Source: JAJDAT01 sp964344185
Lineage (GTDB): Bacteria; Nitrospinota; Nitrospinia; Nitrospinales; JAJDAT01
Assembly: GCA_964344185.1 (NCBI GenBank)
Contig: CAYFMN010000002.1
Location: 186,001 to 250,000, forward strand
DNA length: 64,000 nucleotides
Reading direction: 5' to 3'
Of this stretch, positions 1 to 9,256 are shown piece by piece; position 1 is the first letter of the stretch; each line of letters starts with the position of its first letter. Both the position numbers and the translations under genes were made by a program. The notes under the pieces are model-generated. The model saw only the letters and a program-made list of their open reading frames with translations, was not told the DNA's origin and did not search any database.

Positions 1-438
1 ACTCCCGATGGAGAAATCAAAACGATTTCTAAGGAAGACATTAAGTTTGCATACCGATCAGCTACTTACCCGTTTCCCGTAGGCGTCATTGTCGAGGTTC
101 AACTGGAGTTAACTAAAGGAAATCCTGTAGATATTCAAAATAAAATCGCCGGTTATTTAGATCGGAGAAAAAATACCCAACCTCTTAATTTACCAAATTC
201 AGGCTCGGTATTTAAAAACCCGGCCAACGCTAAAGCGGGAAAACTGATCGAAGAAGCCGGTCTAAAAGGATACTCCATTGGAGGCGCTGGCATCTCTTTA
301 AAACATGCAAATTTTATCGTAAACAAAGGAAACGCAACGGCTCGAGACGTTGTAAAGCTGATAAAGCTAGTGCAAAAAGAAGTCAAAGAACATTCAGGTT
401 ACGAATTGGAAAAGGAAATTATTTTTGCGGGAATTTAA
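1..438 (+). CDS. murB: UDP-N-acetylenolpyruvoylglucosamine reductase, C-terminal part
   Basis: The open frame enters from the left edge and ends with TAA at 436-438, so about 145 C-terminal residues are present. MurB reduces UDP-GlcNAc-enolpyruvate to UDP-MurNAc with NADPH and FAD in the cytoplasm, in peptidoglycan precursor synthesis. Visible family marks are YRSATYP, the NSGSVFKNP block with the serine that donates a proton in MurB, the GGAGISLKHANFIVN block, and a glutamate near the C-terminus (LEKEIIFAG) where the family has its catalytic Glu. It is followed by ddl and the fts genes, the usual dcw order. The missing N-terminus lies outside the window. Confidence 0.95.
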   Translation, partial: TPDGEIKTISKEDIKFAYRSATYPFPVGVIVEVQLELTKGNPVDIQNKIAGYLDRRKNTQPLNLPNSGSVFKNPANAKAGKLIEEAGLKGYSIGGAGISLKHANFIVNKGNATARDVVKLIKLVQKEVKEHSGYELEKEIIFAGI

Positions 439-451
439 AAATTGAATTTTT

Positions 452-553
452 CTTGGGGTCGCCATTCCCCAAGACTAAAGGGTCCGTTTAGGTTGCCCCT
501 CCTTCCTTTCCCGGTCTATTTTTTTAGGCCGGGAGCGGACCTTTTCTTTATTT
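452..553 (+). terminator. Double hairpin after murB
   Basis: Two stem-loops lie between murB and the next ORF. The first pairs CTTGGGG (452-458) with CCCCAAG (467-473). The second nests GGTCCG (481-486) with CGGACC (536-541) around CCCGG (510-514) with CCGGG (529-533), and is followed by a T-rich run to about 553. This looks like an intrinsic terminator or a processing/attenuation structure inside the dcw cluster. Confidence 0.5.
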
Positions 554-579
554 AGCAAAAGTTAAACAAGGAATAAAAA

Positions 580-765
580 ATGGATTTTATTTTCGATAGA
601 TCGCAATTTGAAATTTTGGAACGGAACCCCAAGCTTGAGGGTTTAGAAAAAATAAATAAAGATGAGTCTTTTTCTCGTCTGATTTCATATTCAATCAACC
701 CAGATACAAAATTTTCAATCTCTGTTACAAAAGAAGGTTTTTTCTTTGGAAACGTTGAAAAGTAA
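580..765 (+). CDS. Small unknown protein upstream of ddl
   Basis: A 61-residue ORF with a purine-rich AAGGAA about 8 bases before ATG. Its 3' end overlaps the TTG start of ddl by 20 bases, which suggests translational coupling. The protein (MDFIFDRSQFEILERNPK...) has no signal peptide, membrane segment or recognisable motif, and is mixed charged and aromatic. I do not recognise a family. Position inside the dcw cluster and the ribosome-binding site are the only support for it being a gene. An alternative is that it is merely the leader of the ddl message. Confidence 0.45.
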   Translation: MDFIFDRSQFEILERNPKLEGLEKINKDESFSRLISYSINPDTKFSISVTKEGFFFGNVEK

Positions 766-1672
766 AAAAATCGCCGTACTGATGGGCGGAATCTCTTCAG
801 AAAGGGAAATCTCCTTGAAAACTGGCAGCGCCGTTTTAAAAACTCTTGAAGATAAAGGATTCGACGCAGTTGGTATCGATGTTGATAGAAATGTGGCTGA
901 GTCGATTAAAAAAGCTAATCCCGATGTAGCTTTTATAGCTCTTCATGGAACATTTGGGGAAGATGGAGCAATTCAAGGAATCCTGGAATATGCGGGAGTC
1001 CCTTACACAGGCTCTGGGGTTTTGGGCAGTTCAATTGCTTTTGATAAATTAATTTCAAAAACAATTTTAGAGCATAACAACATCCCAACTCCTGAATATA
1101 AAGTTTTAAGCAAAAAAGACTCTAACACGCTAAATACGCCGCCATTTATACCTTGTGTAGTAAAACCGCCAAACCAGGGGTCCAGCATCGGCATCGGGAT
1201 TGTAAAAGAAATATCGCAATGGAAACCCGCTTTAGAAGAGGCGTTTAAATATTCGGAAGAAATCCTTGTAGAACGCTTTATTGAAGGGAAATTACTAGCT
1301 ATCGGAGTAAACACGGGGAAATCTCTACCCATTGTTCACATTGAACCTAAATCCGGTTTTTATGATTACGAAGCAAAATATACAGCTGGCAAAACAGAAT
1401 ACCACTGTCCCGCAGATCTAGGGGACGAAACTACAAAATTATGCAGTGAAATTTCTTTAAATACTTACCGCGCCCTAAAAGCGAGGGGATTTGCAAGAGT
1501 CGACGCTATCTTGGATGAAAAAGGAGAGCCATACATATTGGAATTAAATACAATTCCTGGGATGACGCCAACCAGTTTATTGCCAATGGCAGCTAAGAAA
1601 GACGGTATGGATTTCGATGATCTGGTTCTAGAAATTATTTCGACCGCCCAATTAGATAATCAAGGTAATTAA
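746..1672 (+). CDS. ddl: D-alanine--D-alanine ligase
   Basis: 308 residues, normal for the family. Ddl joins two D-Ala with ATP to give the dipeptide that MurF adds to the UDP-MurNAc peptide. ATP-grasp landmarks are in order: GGISSEREISLKTG (about 14-27), HGTFGEDG (67-74), YTGSGVLGSSIAFDK, the ATP-binding VVKPPNQGSSIGI, LVERFIEG, and the metal-binding end RVDAILDEKGEPYILELNT followed by PGMT. The start is TTG at 746, with AGAAGG about 10 bases upstream; no better ATG precedes the conserved KIAVLMGG strand. It overlaps the preceding 61-aa ORF and is followed two bases later by ftsQ. Confidence 0.95.
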   Translation: METLKSKKIAVLMGGISSEREISLKTGSAVLKTLEDKGFDAVGIDVDRNVAESIKKANPDVAFIALHGTFGEDGAIQGILEYAGVPYTGSGVLGSSIAFDKLISKTILEHNNIPTPEYKVLSKKDSNTLNTPPFIPCVVKPPNQGSSIGIGIVKEISQWKPALEEAFKYSEEILVERFIEGKLLAIGVNTGKSLPIVHIEPKSGFYDYEAKYTAGKTEYHCPADLGDETTKLCSEISLNTYRALKARGFARVDAILDEKGEPYILELNTIPGMTPTSLLPMAAKKDGMDFDDLVLEIISTAQLDNQGN

Positions 1673-1674
1673 CT

Positions 1675-2588
1675 ATGAATTATATAGTCGCCGAAAAAAA
1701 AGGTCTTATTTTAGGTTTAAAACAAAACGTAAAACAGGGTTCCTTTGCAAAAAAGAAACGAGCCTCGTTAGCTAAACCCAAAAAAAAGAAATCAAAATCT
1801 TTATTCACAAAGGACCTCAAAAAATCAACCATACAAATCGCTTTCGAATCAATATTAATTGCCGCGTTTTGTTTCGTTGTTTTTCAAAGCTANNNNNNNN
1901 NNTGTTTTTATCTCGATCTCCGCACCTTAGAATTTCTAACATTTCCATTGACGGTAATGAATATATGTCGGAAGCAAAAATCCTGGACTGGGCCGGACCG
2001 CTTGTTGGGCAAAGTATTTTGAAATTAGAACTACCGCAACTTGTCGAACGACTTTATCAACATCCTTGGACCTTGGAAGCGTCTGCGGAAAGAATTCTGC
2101 CAGATACTCTGCGCATTTCGATTGTTGAGCGGGAACCATTTGCTACGACCATATTGGATAAACCTTATGTAATGGACCGATTCGGAGTGTTATTAGAAGA
2201 AACTAATAAAAATTATGACTATTTACCGGCTATTAGCGGGTTAACGGCACAAAACCCCAGACCGGGAAACGCGGTAGATGGAAGGTATTTAGCTCCCGGC
2301 CTTAAAGCTATGCACTATATCAATCGACTCGATTTTTTTAAAAACAATCCAGCAAACTCAATTCATTTTTTAAGTCAGGGCATAGCGCGTTACGTTAGCA
2401 AAGACAAAAGGTTTGAAATCAAAATGAATTTGCAAGAAATAGAAAAAAACTTTGAAAATTTAAAAATCGTTTTGGAATTACTTTCTGAAGAACACTCAAG
2501 GTCTTGTTCAATTGATTTAACGTTTAAAGATAAAGCCGTGATTCGACAATTAGACAAACCTGTTAGAGAGATTTTTCACAGCTCATAA
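1675..2588 (+). CDS. ftsQ: Cell division protein FtsQ (interrupted by sequence gap)
   Basis: Two partial frames form one gene broken by ten N at 1893-1902. The N-terminal part has a basic, lysine-rich cytoplasmic tail and a hydrophobic segment (IQIAFESILIAAFCFVVF). The C-terminal part begins in a POTRA-like strand (LRISNISIDGNEYMSEAKIL) and runs through the beta domain (IVEREPFATTILDKPYVMD) to the end. FtsQ is a single-pass inner-membrane divisome protein that bridges early and late division proteins. The frame change across the Ns means the gap is not truly ten bases. Position between ddl and ftsA agrees with the assignment. Confidence 0.88.
1893..1902. other. Assembly gap (10 N) inside ftsQ
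   Basis: Ten undetermined bases that put the two halves of ftsQ in different frames. The placeholder length is therefore not the real length. Confidence 0.98.
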
Positions 2589-2606
2589 CCCGGGAGAATC
2601 GACTCA

Positions 2607-3830
2607 ATGTCCAAAAAAACCGATTTTTTGGTTGGCCTAGATATCGGCACAACAAAAATCTGCTGCATCATAGGGGAAGTTTCTCCCCGTGGCGGCATAG
2701 ATATTATTGGCCTAGGCCAACATCCTTCAACCGGCCTGAGAAAAGGCGTTGTAGTGAATATAGACAGCACCGTCGAATCTATAAAAAGCGCGGTAGAAGA
2801 AGCTGAGTTAATGGCCGGATGCGAAATTGAATCCGCTTTTGTAGGGATTGCTGGAGGCCATATAAAAAGTATGAATAGCCACGGTATTATCGCCGTAAAA
2901 AATAAGGAAGTTACCGAACAAGACGTTAGCCGTGTTATTGAGGCTGCTAAGGCCATTGCAATTCCAATGGATCGAGAAGTTTTACACGTCTTACCGCAAG
3001 AATACATCATCGACAACCAAGACGGAATCAAAACGCCATTAGGCATGGCGGGCGTTCGATTAGAAGCCAAAGTACACATCGTAACAGCCGCCGTCACCTC
3101 CGCCCAAAACATTGTTAAGTGCGTCAATAAAGCTGGCATTGGAGTTCAAGATATAGTCCTCGAACAACTGGCTTCAAGCGAATCTGTTCTTTCCAACGAC
3201 GAAAAAGAATTAGGAGTCGCCCTAATCGATATTGGCGGAGGAACGTCAGACGTGGCCTTATTTTACCAGGGAGCTATAAAACATACTTCCGTATTGGCGA
3301 TTGCAGGAGCGCAGATGACAAACGATATTGCTATCGGTTTAAGAACGCCTAACAACGAAGCGGAAAAAATTAAACATATGTATGGTTGTGCATGTCCAGC
3401 GCTGGTTAAAGAAGACGAAATGATCGAAANNNNNNNNNNCGCCCCACAACACGTTTCCCGTAAAATTTTAAGCGAGATCATCGAAGCTCGCGCAAAAGAA
3501 ATGTTTGAGATTATGAACAATGAAATCGAGCTTTCGGGTTTTCATGATTTATTGTCTTCTGGAATTGTTTTAACGGGAGGCGTTTCATGCATGGAAGGAT
3601 TAGCTGAACAAGCCGAAAGGGTCTTTCAGGTGCCGGTCAGAATAGGTATTCCCCAGGGACTTGGAGGTTTGATCGATGTCGTAAACAATCCTCGTTACGC
3701 CACTAGCGCGGGATTGATTCTATATGGACTAAGAAGTTTTAAAGCGGGAAGCGCCCGCGAGCTTAAAGGAAGAAACTTGTTTGAAAAAATTCTTACAAGA
3801 ATGAAAGATTGGGTAGAGGAATTCTTTTAG
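2607..3830 (+). CDS. ftsA: Cell division protein FtsA (small internal gap)
   Basis: About 407 residues, usual for FtsA, the actin-like ATPase that anchors FtsZ to the membrane. Visible: phosphate-1 DIGTTK (12-17), the 1C-domain segment SAFVGIAGGHIKS, phosphate-2 DIGGGTSD (208-215), and the adenosine loop GIVLTGGVSCMEGL. The C-terminus (ILTRMKDWVEEFF) is a plausible amphipathic membrane-targeting helix. Ten N at 3430-3439 fall after EDEMIE, where relatives have a short loop before the RKILSEIIE helix; the frame is kept but a few residues may be missing. Lies 18 bases after ftsQ. Confidence 0.95.
   Translation: MSKKTDFLVGLDIGTTKICCIIGEVSPRGGIDIIGLGQHPSTGLRKGVVVNIDSTVESIKSAVEEAELMAGCEIESAFVGIAGGHIKSMNSHGIIAVKNKEVTEQDVSRVIEAAKAIAIPMDREVLHVLPQEYIIDNQDGIKTPLGMAGVRLEAKVHIVTAAVTSAQNIVKCVNKAGIGVQDIVLEQLASSESVLSNDEKELGVALIDIGGGTSDVALFYQGAIKHTSVLAIAGAQMTNDIAIGLRTPNNEAEKIKHMYGCACPALVKEDEMIEXXXXAPQHVSRKILSEIIEARAKEMFEIMNNEIELSGFHDLLSSGIVLTGGVSCMEGLAEQAERVFQVPVRIGIPQGLGGLIDVVNNPRYATSAGLILYGLRSFKAGSARELKGRNLFEKILTRMKDWVEEFF
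3430..3439. other. Assembly gap (10 N) inside ftsA
   Basis: Ten undetermined bases. The ftsA frame continues across them, but by comparison with the family the loop may be a few residues longer. Confidence 0.98.
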
Positions 3831-3987
3831 AAACTTTAGGAAATCTCTGTTGCATGGATTTCTAAAACTCAAAAAATCGCATGGAAAACACATTTTTCAA
3901 ACGGTGGAACGTTTCAAACGACCGCAAATTAATTTCTTATATATGGCTAAGTTTTAATAGTATGTATTTATCAATGAGGAGGGAACC

Positions 3988-5172
3988 ATGGCTTTAATCG
4001 AATTTGATAATGTCAGCGAATACTCTGCTTGCATTAAAGTATTTGGAGTGGGAGGCGGAGGCACAAACGCCGTAAATTCCATGATCAACTCCAGTATCAT
4101 GGGCGTGGAGTTTATCGTGGCTAACACCGACCTTCAATCTCTTGAGATGTCTAATTGCCCTTTTAAGATTCAAATCGGAGGGGCGCTCACTAAAGGGCTT
4201 GGAGCCGGTTCCAATCCCGATGTAGGCAGAAAAGCGGCTGAAGAAAACGAAGACCAAATCCGCGAGATGCTTAATGGAGCCGACATGGTATTTATTACCG
4301 CCGGTATGGGAGGAGGAACTGGAACAGGAGCCGCTCCTGTAGTGGCAAAGGCCGCAAAAGAGTCTGGCGCTTTAACCGTTGGCGTGGTTACGCGACCATT
4401 TTCTTTTGAAGGAAAACGCCGCCAAAAGCAAGCTGAAGAAGGAATTAAAGCGTTAAAAGAAGCCGTCGACACGCTCATCGTTATCCCGAATCAAAAACTC
4501 TTGAGCTTTATCGGCAAACAAACTTCTTTTACTTCCGCATTTTCCGCAGTTGACGACGTATTACGGCAAGCGGTTTCAAGTATTTCCGATTTAATCGTAA
4601 TCCCAGGTTTAATCAATCTTGATTTCGCAGACGTTAGCGCAATCATGTCAAAAATGGGTAAAGCTTTAATGGGGTCAGGAACGGCTACAGGAGAGAACAG
4701 GGCCATTGACGCGGCTCAAAAAGCAATTTCCAGCCCTTTACTAGACGACTCATCTGTCGATGGAGCGCGCGGTCTCTTGATCAACGTTACTGGCGGATCT
4801 GATTTAACTTTGCACGAAGTTAGCGAAGCGGCGGAGCTTATTCAAGCCAGCGCTCATGAAGACGCACATATTATTTTTGGAGCCGTTATAGATAATAATC
4901 TAGACAATGAAATGCGGGTTACTGTTATTGCTACAGGCTATGAAGAAATCGCTCAACTCGCTGAAGAACAACCAAAGGCCGTTGTTCATCAATTAATGGA
5001 TCATAAAGAAAAGAAGGTTGAAACCGAGCCCAAAAAAGAAGAGCCCAAAAAAACCGCCGAATCTCTTAAGAACTTGGCAAATTCTATAAAAGGAGACCAC
5101 GCGGTAAACTCTTCTTACACAACTTCGGTCGATTTTGATATACCCACTTTTTTGCGTAAGCACGCCGACTAG
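3988..5172 (+). CDS. ftsZ: Cell division GTPase FtsZ
   Basis: 394 residues with a very strong ribosome-binding site (TGAGGAGGG just before ATG). FtsZ is the tubulin-like GTPase that forms the division ring. Visible: N-terminal GVGGGGTNAVN (20-30), the tubulin signature GGGTGTG (108-114), the catalytic T7 loop NLDFADV (210-216), a variable acidic/lysine-rich linker from about 330, and the C-terminal peptide DIPTFLRKHAD that binds FtsA and ZipA-type partners. The 157-base spacer after ftsA may hold its own promoter; I could not define one. A strong hairpin follows the gene. Confidence 0.98.
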   Translation: MALIEFDNVSEYSACIKVFGVGGGGTNAVNSMINSSIMGVEFIVANTDLQSLEMSNCPFKIQIGGALTKGLGAGSNPDVGRKAAEENEDQIREMLNGADMVFITAGMGGGTGTGAAPVVAKAAKESGALTVGVVTRPFSFEGKRRQKQAEEGIKALKEAVDTLIVIPNQKLLSFIGKQTSFTSAFSAVDDVLRQAVSSISDLIVIPGLINLDFADVSAIMSKMGKALMGSGTATGENRAIDAAQKAISSPLLDDSSVDGARGLLINVTGGSDLTLHEVSEAAELIQASAHEDAHIIFGAVIDNNLDNEMRVTVIATGYEEIAQLAEEQPKAVVHQLMDHKEKKVETEPKKEEPKKTAESLKNLANSIKGDHAVNSSYTTSVDFDIPTFLRKHAD

Positions 5173-5197
5173 GCGTTTTATCATAAAGCGGCTATTT

Positions 5198-5224
5198 AAC
5201 GCCCTCGATCCCTCCGAGGGCGTT
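5198..5224. terminator. Hairpin between convergent ftsZ and DUF547 gene
   Basis: A perfect 10-bp stem, AACGCCCTCG (5198-5207) with CGAGGGCGTT (5215-5224), lies between two convergent genes. It lacks a long T tract on either side, but its position suits a shared bidirectional terminator. Confidence 0.65.
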
Positions 5225-5260
5225 ACCGCAAACTCTCATTAATTAGCTTCAATATTAAAT

Positions 5261-6073
5261 CTACTCGTTCAACCCCCAATCGTAATCCAGATATTTTGTT
5301 TTTAATTTGCCGCTTTTCAATGCGGTCATATATCTGGAATCGACATACTCGGTCAAGTAAGGAACTACCCCGCCCTTCGATTCAAAGTCTTCTTCAAACC
5401 ATTTAAATATAGACGATAGATAAAGTTTATCAGCTCCCGCATCTATCTTTAACCCTTTACCCGAATTGGCCAAAAACTTTGTCAATTGATCGTCTAACTG
5501 AGAGTCAAGCTTTTCCGCAGTATAAGCCTCTGGTCGTAAATCCGGACAACTTACCGAAGCGCAAACGATAGCTACATGAATTCTGGGCTCTCCCATTTTT
5601 CTTAGAATTTCATGTTCAATATCATTTAGAGTCCTGACTTCTCTCGCAACCACACCCACTTCTTTTTTCCAAACAGATCTAAATAAACTGCCCGCGTCTT
5701 TAATACTTTTGATTGGATAGTTATCCAATATCATCTTTACTGCCATTATGTTGTAGACGTTAATCCAAAATGCGAGCTTTTCATTTTTAGTTCTTAAATC
5801 GCCCAGGTTATAGTCTTTTAAGTCTTCAATCAGTTTTGCATAAGCTGGATCATTTTTAACGCTTTTATAATTAACCGCATTTAATTGAATTCCCGAGATC
5901 TCTTTCGGACTTACATTTTTTTTCAGCAACTGATCCCAACCTGAAAAGTCAAAAGCCAACGCTGGCGTTGTAAAAAGAATCAAAACGCTCAGAGCTAAAA
6001 TTAAACTTAAAACTAGCCGACCGAATGAATCGCTTTTTCCCTGGTCTAACTTTTTAAAACTTGGCTTCGACAT
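5261..6073 (-). CDS. Secreted DUF547 family protein
   Basis: 270 residues; ATG with AGGAG six bases upstream. The N-terminus is basic with a long hydrophobic stretch ending in PALAFD, a Sec signal peptide with likely cleavage after ALA, so the product is periplasmic or exported. DUF547 marks follow: KLAFWINVYNIMAVKMILDN, RTLNDIEHEILR, the conserved IHVAIVCASVSCPDLR with paired cysteines, and LSSIFKWFEEDF. The family has no settled biochemical function. It stands alone between the ftsZ terminator and a divergent HAD gene. Confidence 0.85.
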   Translation of the reverse strand: MSKPSFKKLDQGKSDSFGRLVLSLILALSVLILFTTPALAFDFSGWDQLLKKNVSPKEISGIQLNAVNYKSVKNDPAYAKLIEDLKDYNLGDLRTKNEKLAFWINVYNIMAVKMILDNYPIKSIKDAGSLFRSVWKKEVGVVAREVRTLNDIEHEILRKMGEPRIHVAIVCASVSCPDLRPEAYTAEKLDSQLDDQLTKFLANSGKGLKIDAGADKLYLSSIFKWFEEDFESKGGVVPYLTEYVDSRYMTALKSGKLKTKYLDYDWGLNE

Positions 6074-6295
6074 TGTTAACTCCTATGAAAAACGGATATT
6101 CTCTCGTGTTTTATATTTTGTCGGCAATCTTTTTTTAACCTTACACCGGTCATAACCTAATTTACTAAATCTACCGTACTAAAAAATTTAATATCTAGTA
6201 AAAACCAAATAAAACTTCTAGTTGCAGTTTAATGGTTTTCATATACAATTTTTGATCCAAGAATTTGTCGTCAACAAAAACCCCTTTAAACTTTA

Positions 6296-7153
6296 ATGTC
6301 CATGAAAGATCCAAAAAATTTCCTTTATGTCTCTGATCTGGATGGCACCTTATTAACGCCAGACAGCTTTCTTCCAATTGAAGCGCTCGAAAGACTTAAT
6401 CAACTTATATCAAATGGTTTGCGTTTCACCATTGCAACCGCGAGAAACTATGATTCCGTCCGACCAATACTAAAAGACCTAAATCTGAATCTACCTGTGA
6501 TTTTGTTTAATGGCGTTTATCTAACAAACTTCCAAACCGGAGAAAACGTCCTAACTTCTCGCCACCTGCCAAAAGCAGCGGTCATTGATATTATAAACGA
6601 GGCAAGCAAGGAAAATCTCGATCCCTTCGTTTATACATTCGATAAAACACACACGGTTTATTATAGAAATGTAACCAACCCAGGATCAAAAAACTACGTC
6701 GACTACATAAACAAAATTAGCAACGATAGCAGATTAAAACACATCAAAGCTTATGATTTTCTTTCTGAAATGACTATACCAGGTCTTCTGTTTATCGATA
6801 CTCGCCTAAAACTTGCTCCATTACATGAAAAAATTCAAGCGTTACAAAACGCAGACCTAAATGTTTATTTTGCGGAAGATATAGCGGTAGAAGGTCATTA
6901 TTGGCTTCAAGTTTTCGATGGACAAGCAAACAAAGGTAATATGTTAAAAAAGCTTGCGCAAAAGCTTGATACACCACTTGAAGAAATTGTAGTTTTTGGA
7001 GATTATTTAAACGATCTGGAGATGTTCGAAATTGCCGGTCGTTCAATCGCTATGGGTAATGCATTAAAAGAAGTCAAACAATCAGCCGATTTAATGATTG
7101 GGAATAATAGCGATTTATCTGTCATTAAGTACCTTGAGGAAGTTGGATTTTGA
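6296..7153 (+). CDS. HAD-superfamily hydrolase, Cof-type
   Basis: 285 residues. Motif I DLDGTLLTPDS (catalytic Asp pair) sits near residue 14, motif II/III residues follow a class IIB cap, and motif IV appears as GDYLNDLEMFE near the C-terminus with GRSIAMGNALKEVKQ after it. This is the Cof/YidA-type layout of soluble sugar-phosphate or nucleotide phosphatases; substrate cannot be told from sequence. ATG at 6296 is used; a second ATG lies two codons later (6302) and cannot be excluded. The gene ends in TGA, confirming TGA as a stop in this genome. Confidence 0.88.
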   Translation: MSMKDPKNFLYVSDLDGTLLTPDSFLPIEALERLNQLISNGLRFTIATARNYDSVRPILKDLNLNLPVILFNGVYLTNFQTGENVLTSRHLPKAAVIDIINEASKENLDPFVYTFDKTHTVYYRNVTNPGSKNYVDYINKISNDSRLKHIKAYDFLSEMTIPGLLFIDTRLKLAPLHEKIQALQNADLNVYFAEDIAVEGHYWLQVFDGQANKGNMLKKLAQKLDTPLEEIVVFGDYLNDLEMFEIAGRSIAMGNALKEVKQSADLMIGNNSDLSVIKYLEEVGF

Positions 7154-7280
7154 ATTCCTTAACATAGATGGAAGAAATTAATTCCTTTAGCTCTAAAATT
7201 ATTGCTGTAATTTTTAAAGAATTTTGAAAAAATAAAGATCCATATTTTATTCAAAATTTTTGGGAATACGTTAATAACTA

Positions 7281-8626
7281 ATGGCTTCCAACCTAATTGA
7301 TTCTCTAAAGAAAACCCCTCTCTTTAAACTTTTATCTCAAAAAACCATTCAATTGATAGCCAAACAAGGTAAAGAAATAAATTTGAGTCCTAACGACTAT
7401 CTTTTTAGAGAAGGAGATACGGGGCGAAAAATGTATTTTATACTTCGTGGAAAGTTAGAGATTTCTAGAAAAAATTCTATCGTAGCAATTCGAAAACCTG
7501 GAGAATTTATTGGAGAAATGGCGTTAATAGAATCCAAACCTCGCTCTGCAACAGTTAAAGCCCAAGTAAAATCTACTCTTTTTGAAATCGATCAAAAAGT
7601 TTTCAAGGCTTATCTATTTTCAAATGCGCGAGTAATTCAAGAAATGCTTAGAATTTTTTCTAATAGGGCGCGTGAAGATCTCGATATTTACAAAAAGGAA
7701 AAAACAAAAACACTTCCCCAAAAAAACTTACTCCGCAAAGATTCATTCTTTTTTGAAGAAGCGTCTAACGAATTCTTTTTAGTAAACCCTTCTTCATTCA
7801 AAATTCTGTACGCAAATAAAAAAGCTTGCAAAACCCTTGGATACAAATTAACAGAAATTAAATCTCTACAATTTTACAACCTATTTTCCAAATTAACTTT
7901 AGCGGAGATTAAAAACTTAACCGACCCCTTAATTACAGAAAAAAAAAGGTGGCATTTTATGATGGCTTTCAAATTAAAAAAGATGGCTCTAAAATTTATT
8001 CGCCATTTAAAATTTATTTAAAAGAAGCTTTGGGAATTTCCTGTTATTTAGTCGCATCAACAGGGGAAGAATCGTTAGACTCAATCTTAAACGATCTTTC
8101 AAAAGAATCCGGCCTATTATCGCTAACTAATTTTGAAGGCAGACTGATATTTCAAAATTTGCTATTTTATAAAACGTTCAAAACCAAAATTGGAGAGTCG
8201 GCGCCCAAAACATTAATTGATTTGATAAAAAGCCATTCCACAAATCTCAAAAATAGAAAAAAAATCAAAAAACCGGAAACTATCAGTGCAGATTACGAAA
8301 CTCAGAAAGAAAAGATAAAGATAGAAGCGACACGCTGGCAATCAGAACATCATCCTAACGACAAACCGCTTTGGGTCATTCGCGCATATCCAATAAAGTT
8401 AAGCGCAAACTCCCAACTAAAAACATTATTAACTAACTCCGGATTAACCGCTCGCGAAATTGAAATAATTTTTATGCTTTTAGAAGGGTTAAATAAAAAA
8501 GAAATAGCTGATCGTTGCTATATCAGCCCATTTACGGTCAAAACTCACCTTCAAAAAATTTTTTTCAAAATGAACGTCCACTCGCTATCAGAACTAGTTT
8601 TGACCGTAAACCAATTAAAGGACTAG
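7281..8626 (+). CDS. CRP-type sensor / PAS / LuxR-type regulator, frameshifted
   Basis: Two overlapping frames (7281-8021 and 7949-8626) form one regulator of about 448 residues if one base is restored near 7939-7958. Part one has a cyclic-nucleotide-binding fold (NDYLFREGDTGRKMYFILRG; GEFIGEMALIESKPRSATVK) and a PAS-like segment (FKILYANKKACKTLGYK). Part two completes that PAS (YDGFQIKKDGSKIYSPFK), has a second PAS-like stretch, and ends in a LuxR/GerE helix-turn-helix (GLTAREIEIIFMLLEGL, VKTHLQKIFFKMNV). The break follows a run of nine A (7939-7947) and a T4 run, so a sequencing indel, real mutation or slippage are all possible. It lies before a minor-pilin operon it might control. Confidence 0.8.
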
Positions 8627-8693
8627 TTTCTCTTGTTCGTCTCTAAATCGGCGAAATCCATCAGCCTACCTGCCATCGTTAAGTTCACAAAGA

Positions 8694-8711
8694 ATACTCC
8701 ATTTGGAGTAT
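8694..8711. promoter_or_regulatory. Perfect inverted repeat before the pilin operon
   Basis: ATACTCCA (8694-8701) and TGGAGTAT (8704-8711) form a perfect 8-bp palindrome with two central bases, about 150 bases before the likely pilV start. The T-rich run after it allows a terminator for the upstream regulator; equally it could be an operator. Confidence 0.4.
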
Positions 8712-8843
8712 ATGCTTTTAATTTTTAATTCCCCATAATATAGCTAACTGCTTGAAAACTAAGTATTGATATTCTAAGCGTTCTTTAAAATGCTTTCTTT
8801 ACGTCTTACTTTTCGAGTCAATCCATTTAAAAAATTTTATTCA

Positions 8844-9245
8844 ATGATTAAAAGGGATTTCAACATCTCCACGCAAGAAGGATTCACCTTTGTAGAATTG
8901 CTAATTACGCTGGTGTTAATCAGTGTGGGCATATTCTCTTTCATAACGGTTTTAAATACGACTTTGGAAAACAACAATAATAACGACAAAAAAACCAAAG
9001 CCGTTAATTTAGCCTCGGAAAAAATAGAAGATTTAAAAAACCAAGCCATTTCCAGCGTATTAAATAACGGAACAACAACTGAAAACGATATAGACGAGCA
9101 AGGAATTGCGGGAGATGGCCCTTTTACCAGAACATCGGTAATTACTGATGGAGGATCTGACTCTTTGGCGACTTTAACAGTCTCTGTTTCCTGGACAAAC
9201 GAAACCACACGGTCGATTATCCTTTCTACCAGGTTAGCTCAATAG
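8844..9245 (+). CDS. Type IV prepilin, PilV-like minor pilin
   Basis: The class III signal is exact: a 13-residue leader ending TQEG, then FTFVELLITLVLISVGIFSF, with Gly at -1, Phe at +1 and Glu at +5 for prepilin peptidase cleavage and N-methylation. I place the start at ATG 8844 to give a normal short leader; an upstream in-frame ATG at 8790 would add 18 residues and is less likely. The remainder (about 120 residues) is a small beta-rich, Asn/Thr-rich pilin domain. It is the first of three pilin genes in one operon. Minor pilins prime and adapt type IV pili or related secretion pseudopili. Confidence 0.88.
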   Translation: MIKRDFNISTQEGFTFVELLITLVLISVGIFSFITVLNTTLENNNNNDKKTKAVNLASEKIEDLKNQAISSVLNNGTTTENDIDEQGIAGDGPFTRTSVITDGGSDSLATLTVSVSWTNETTRSIILSTRLAQ

Positions 9246-9256
9246 CGAGGAGGAAA

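Noticed and set aside
8694..8711. CRP-type operator
   Set aside because: The palindrome ATACTCCA/TGGAGTAT does not resemble TGTGA-N6-TCACA; left as an unassigned dyad.
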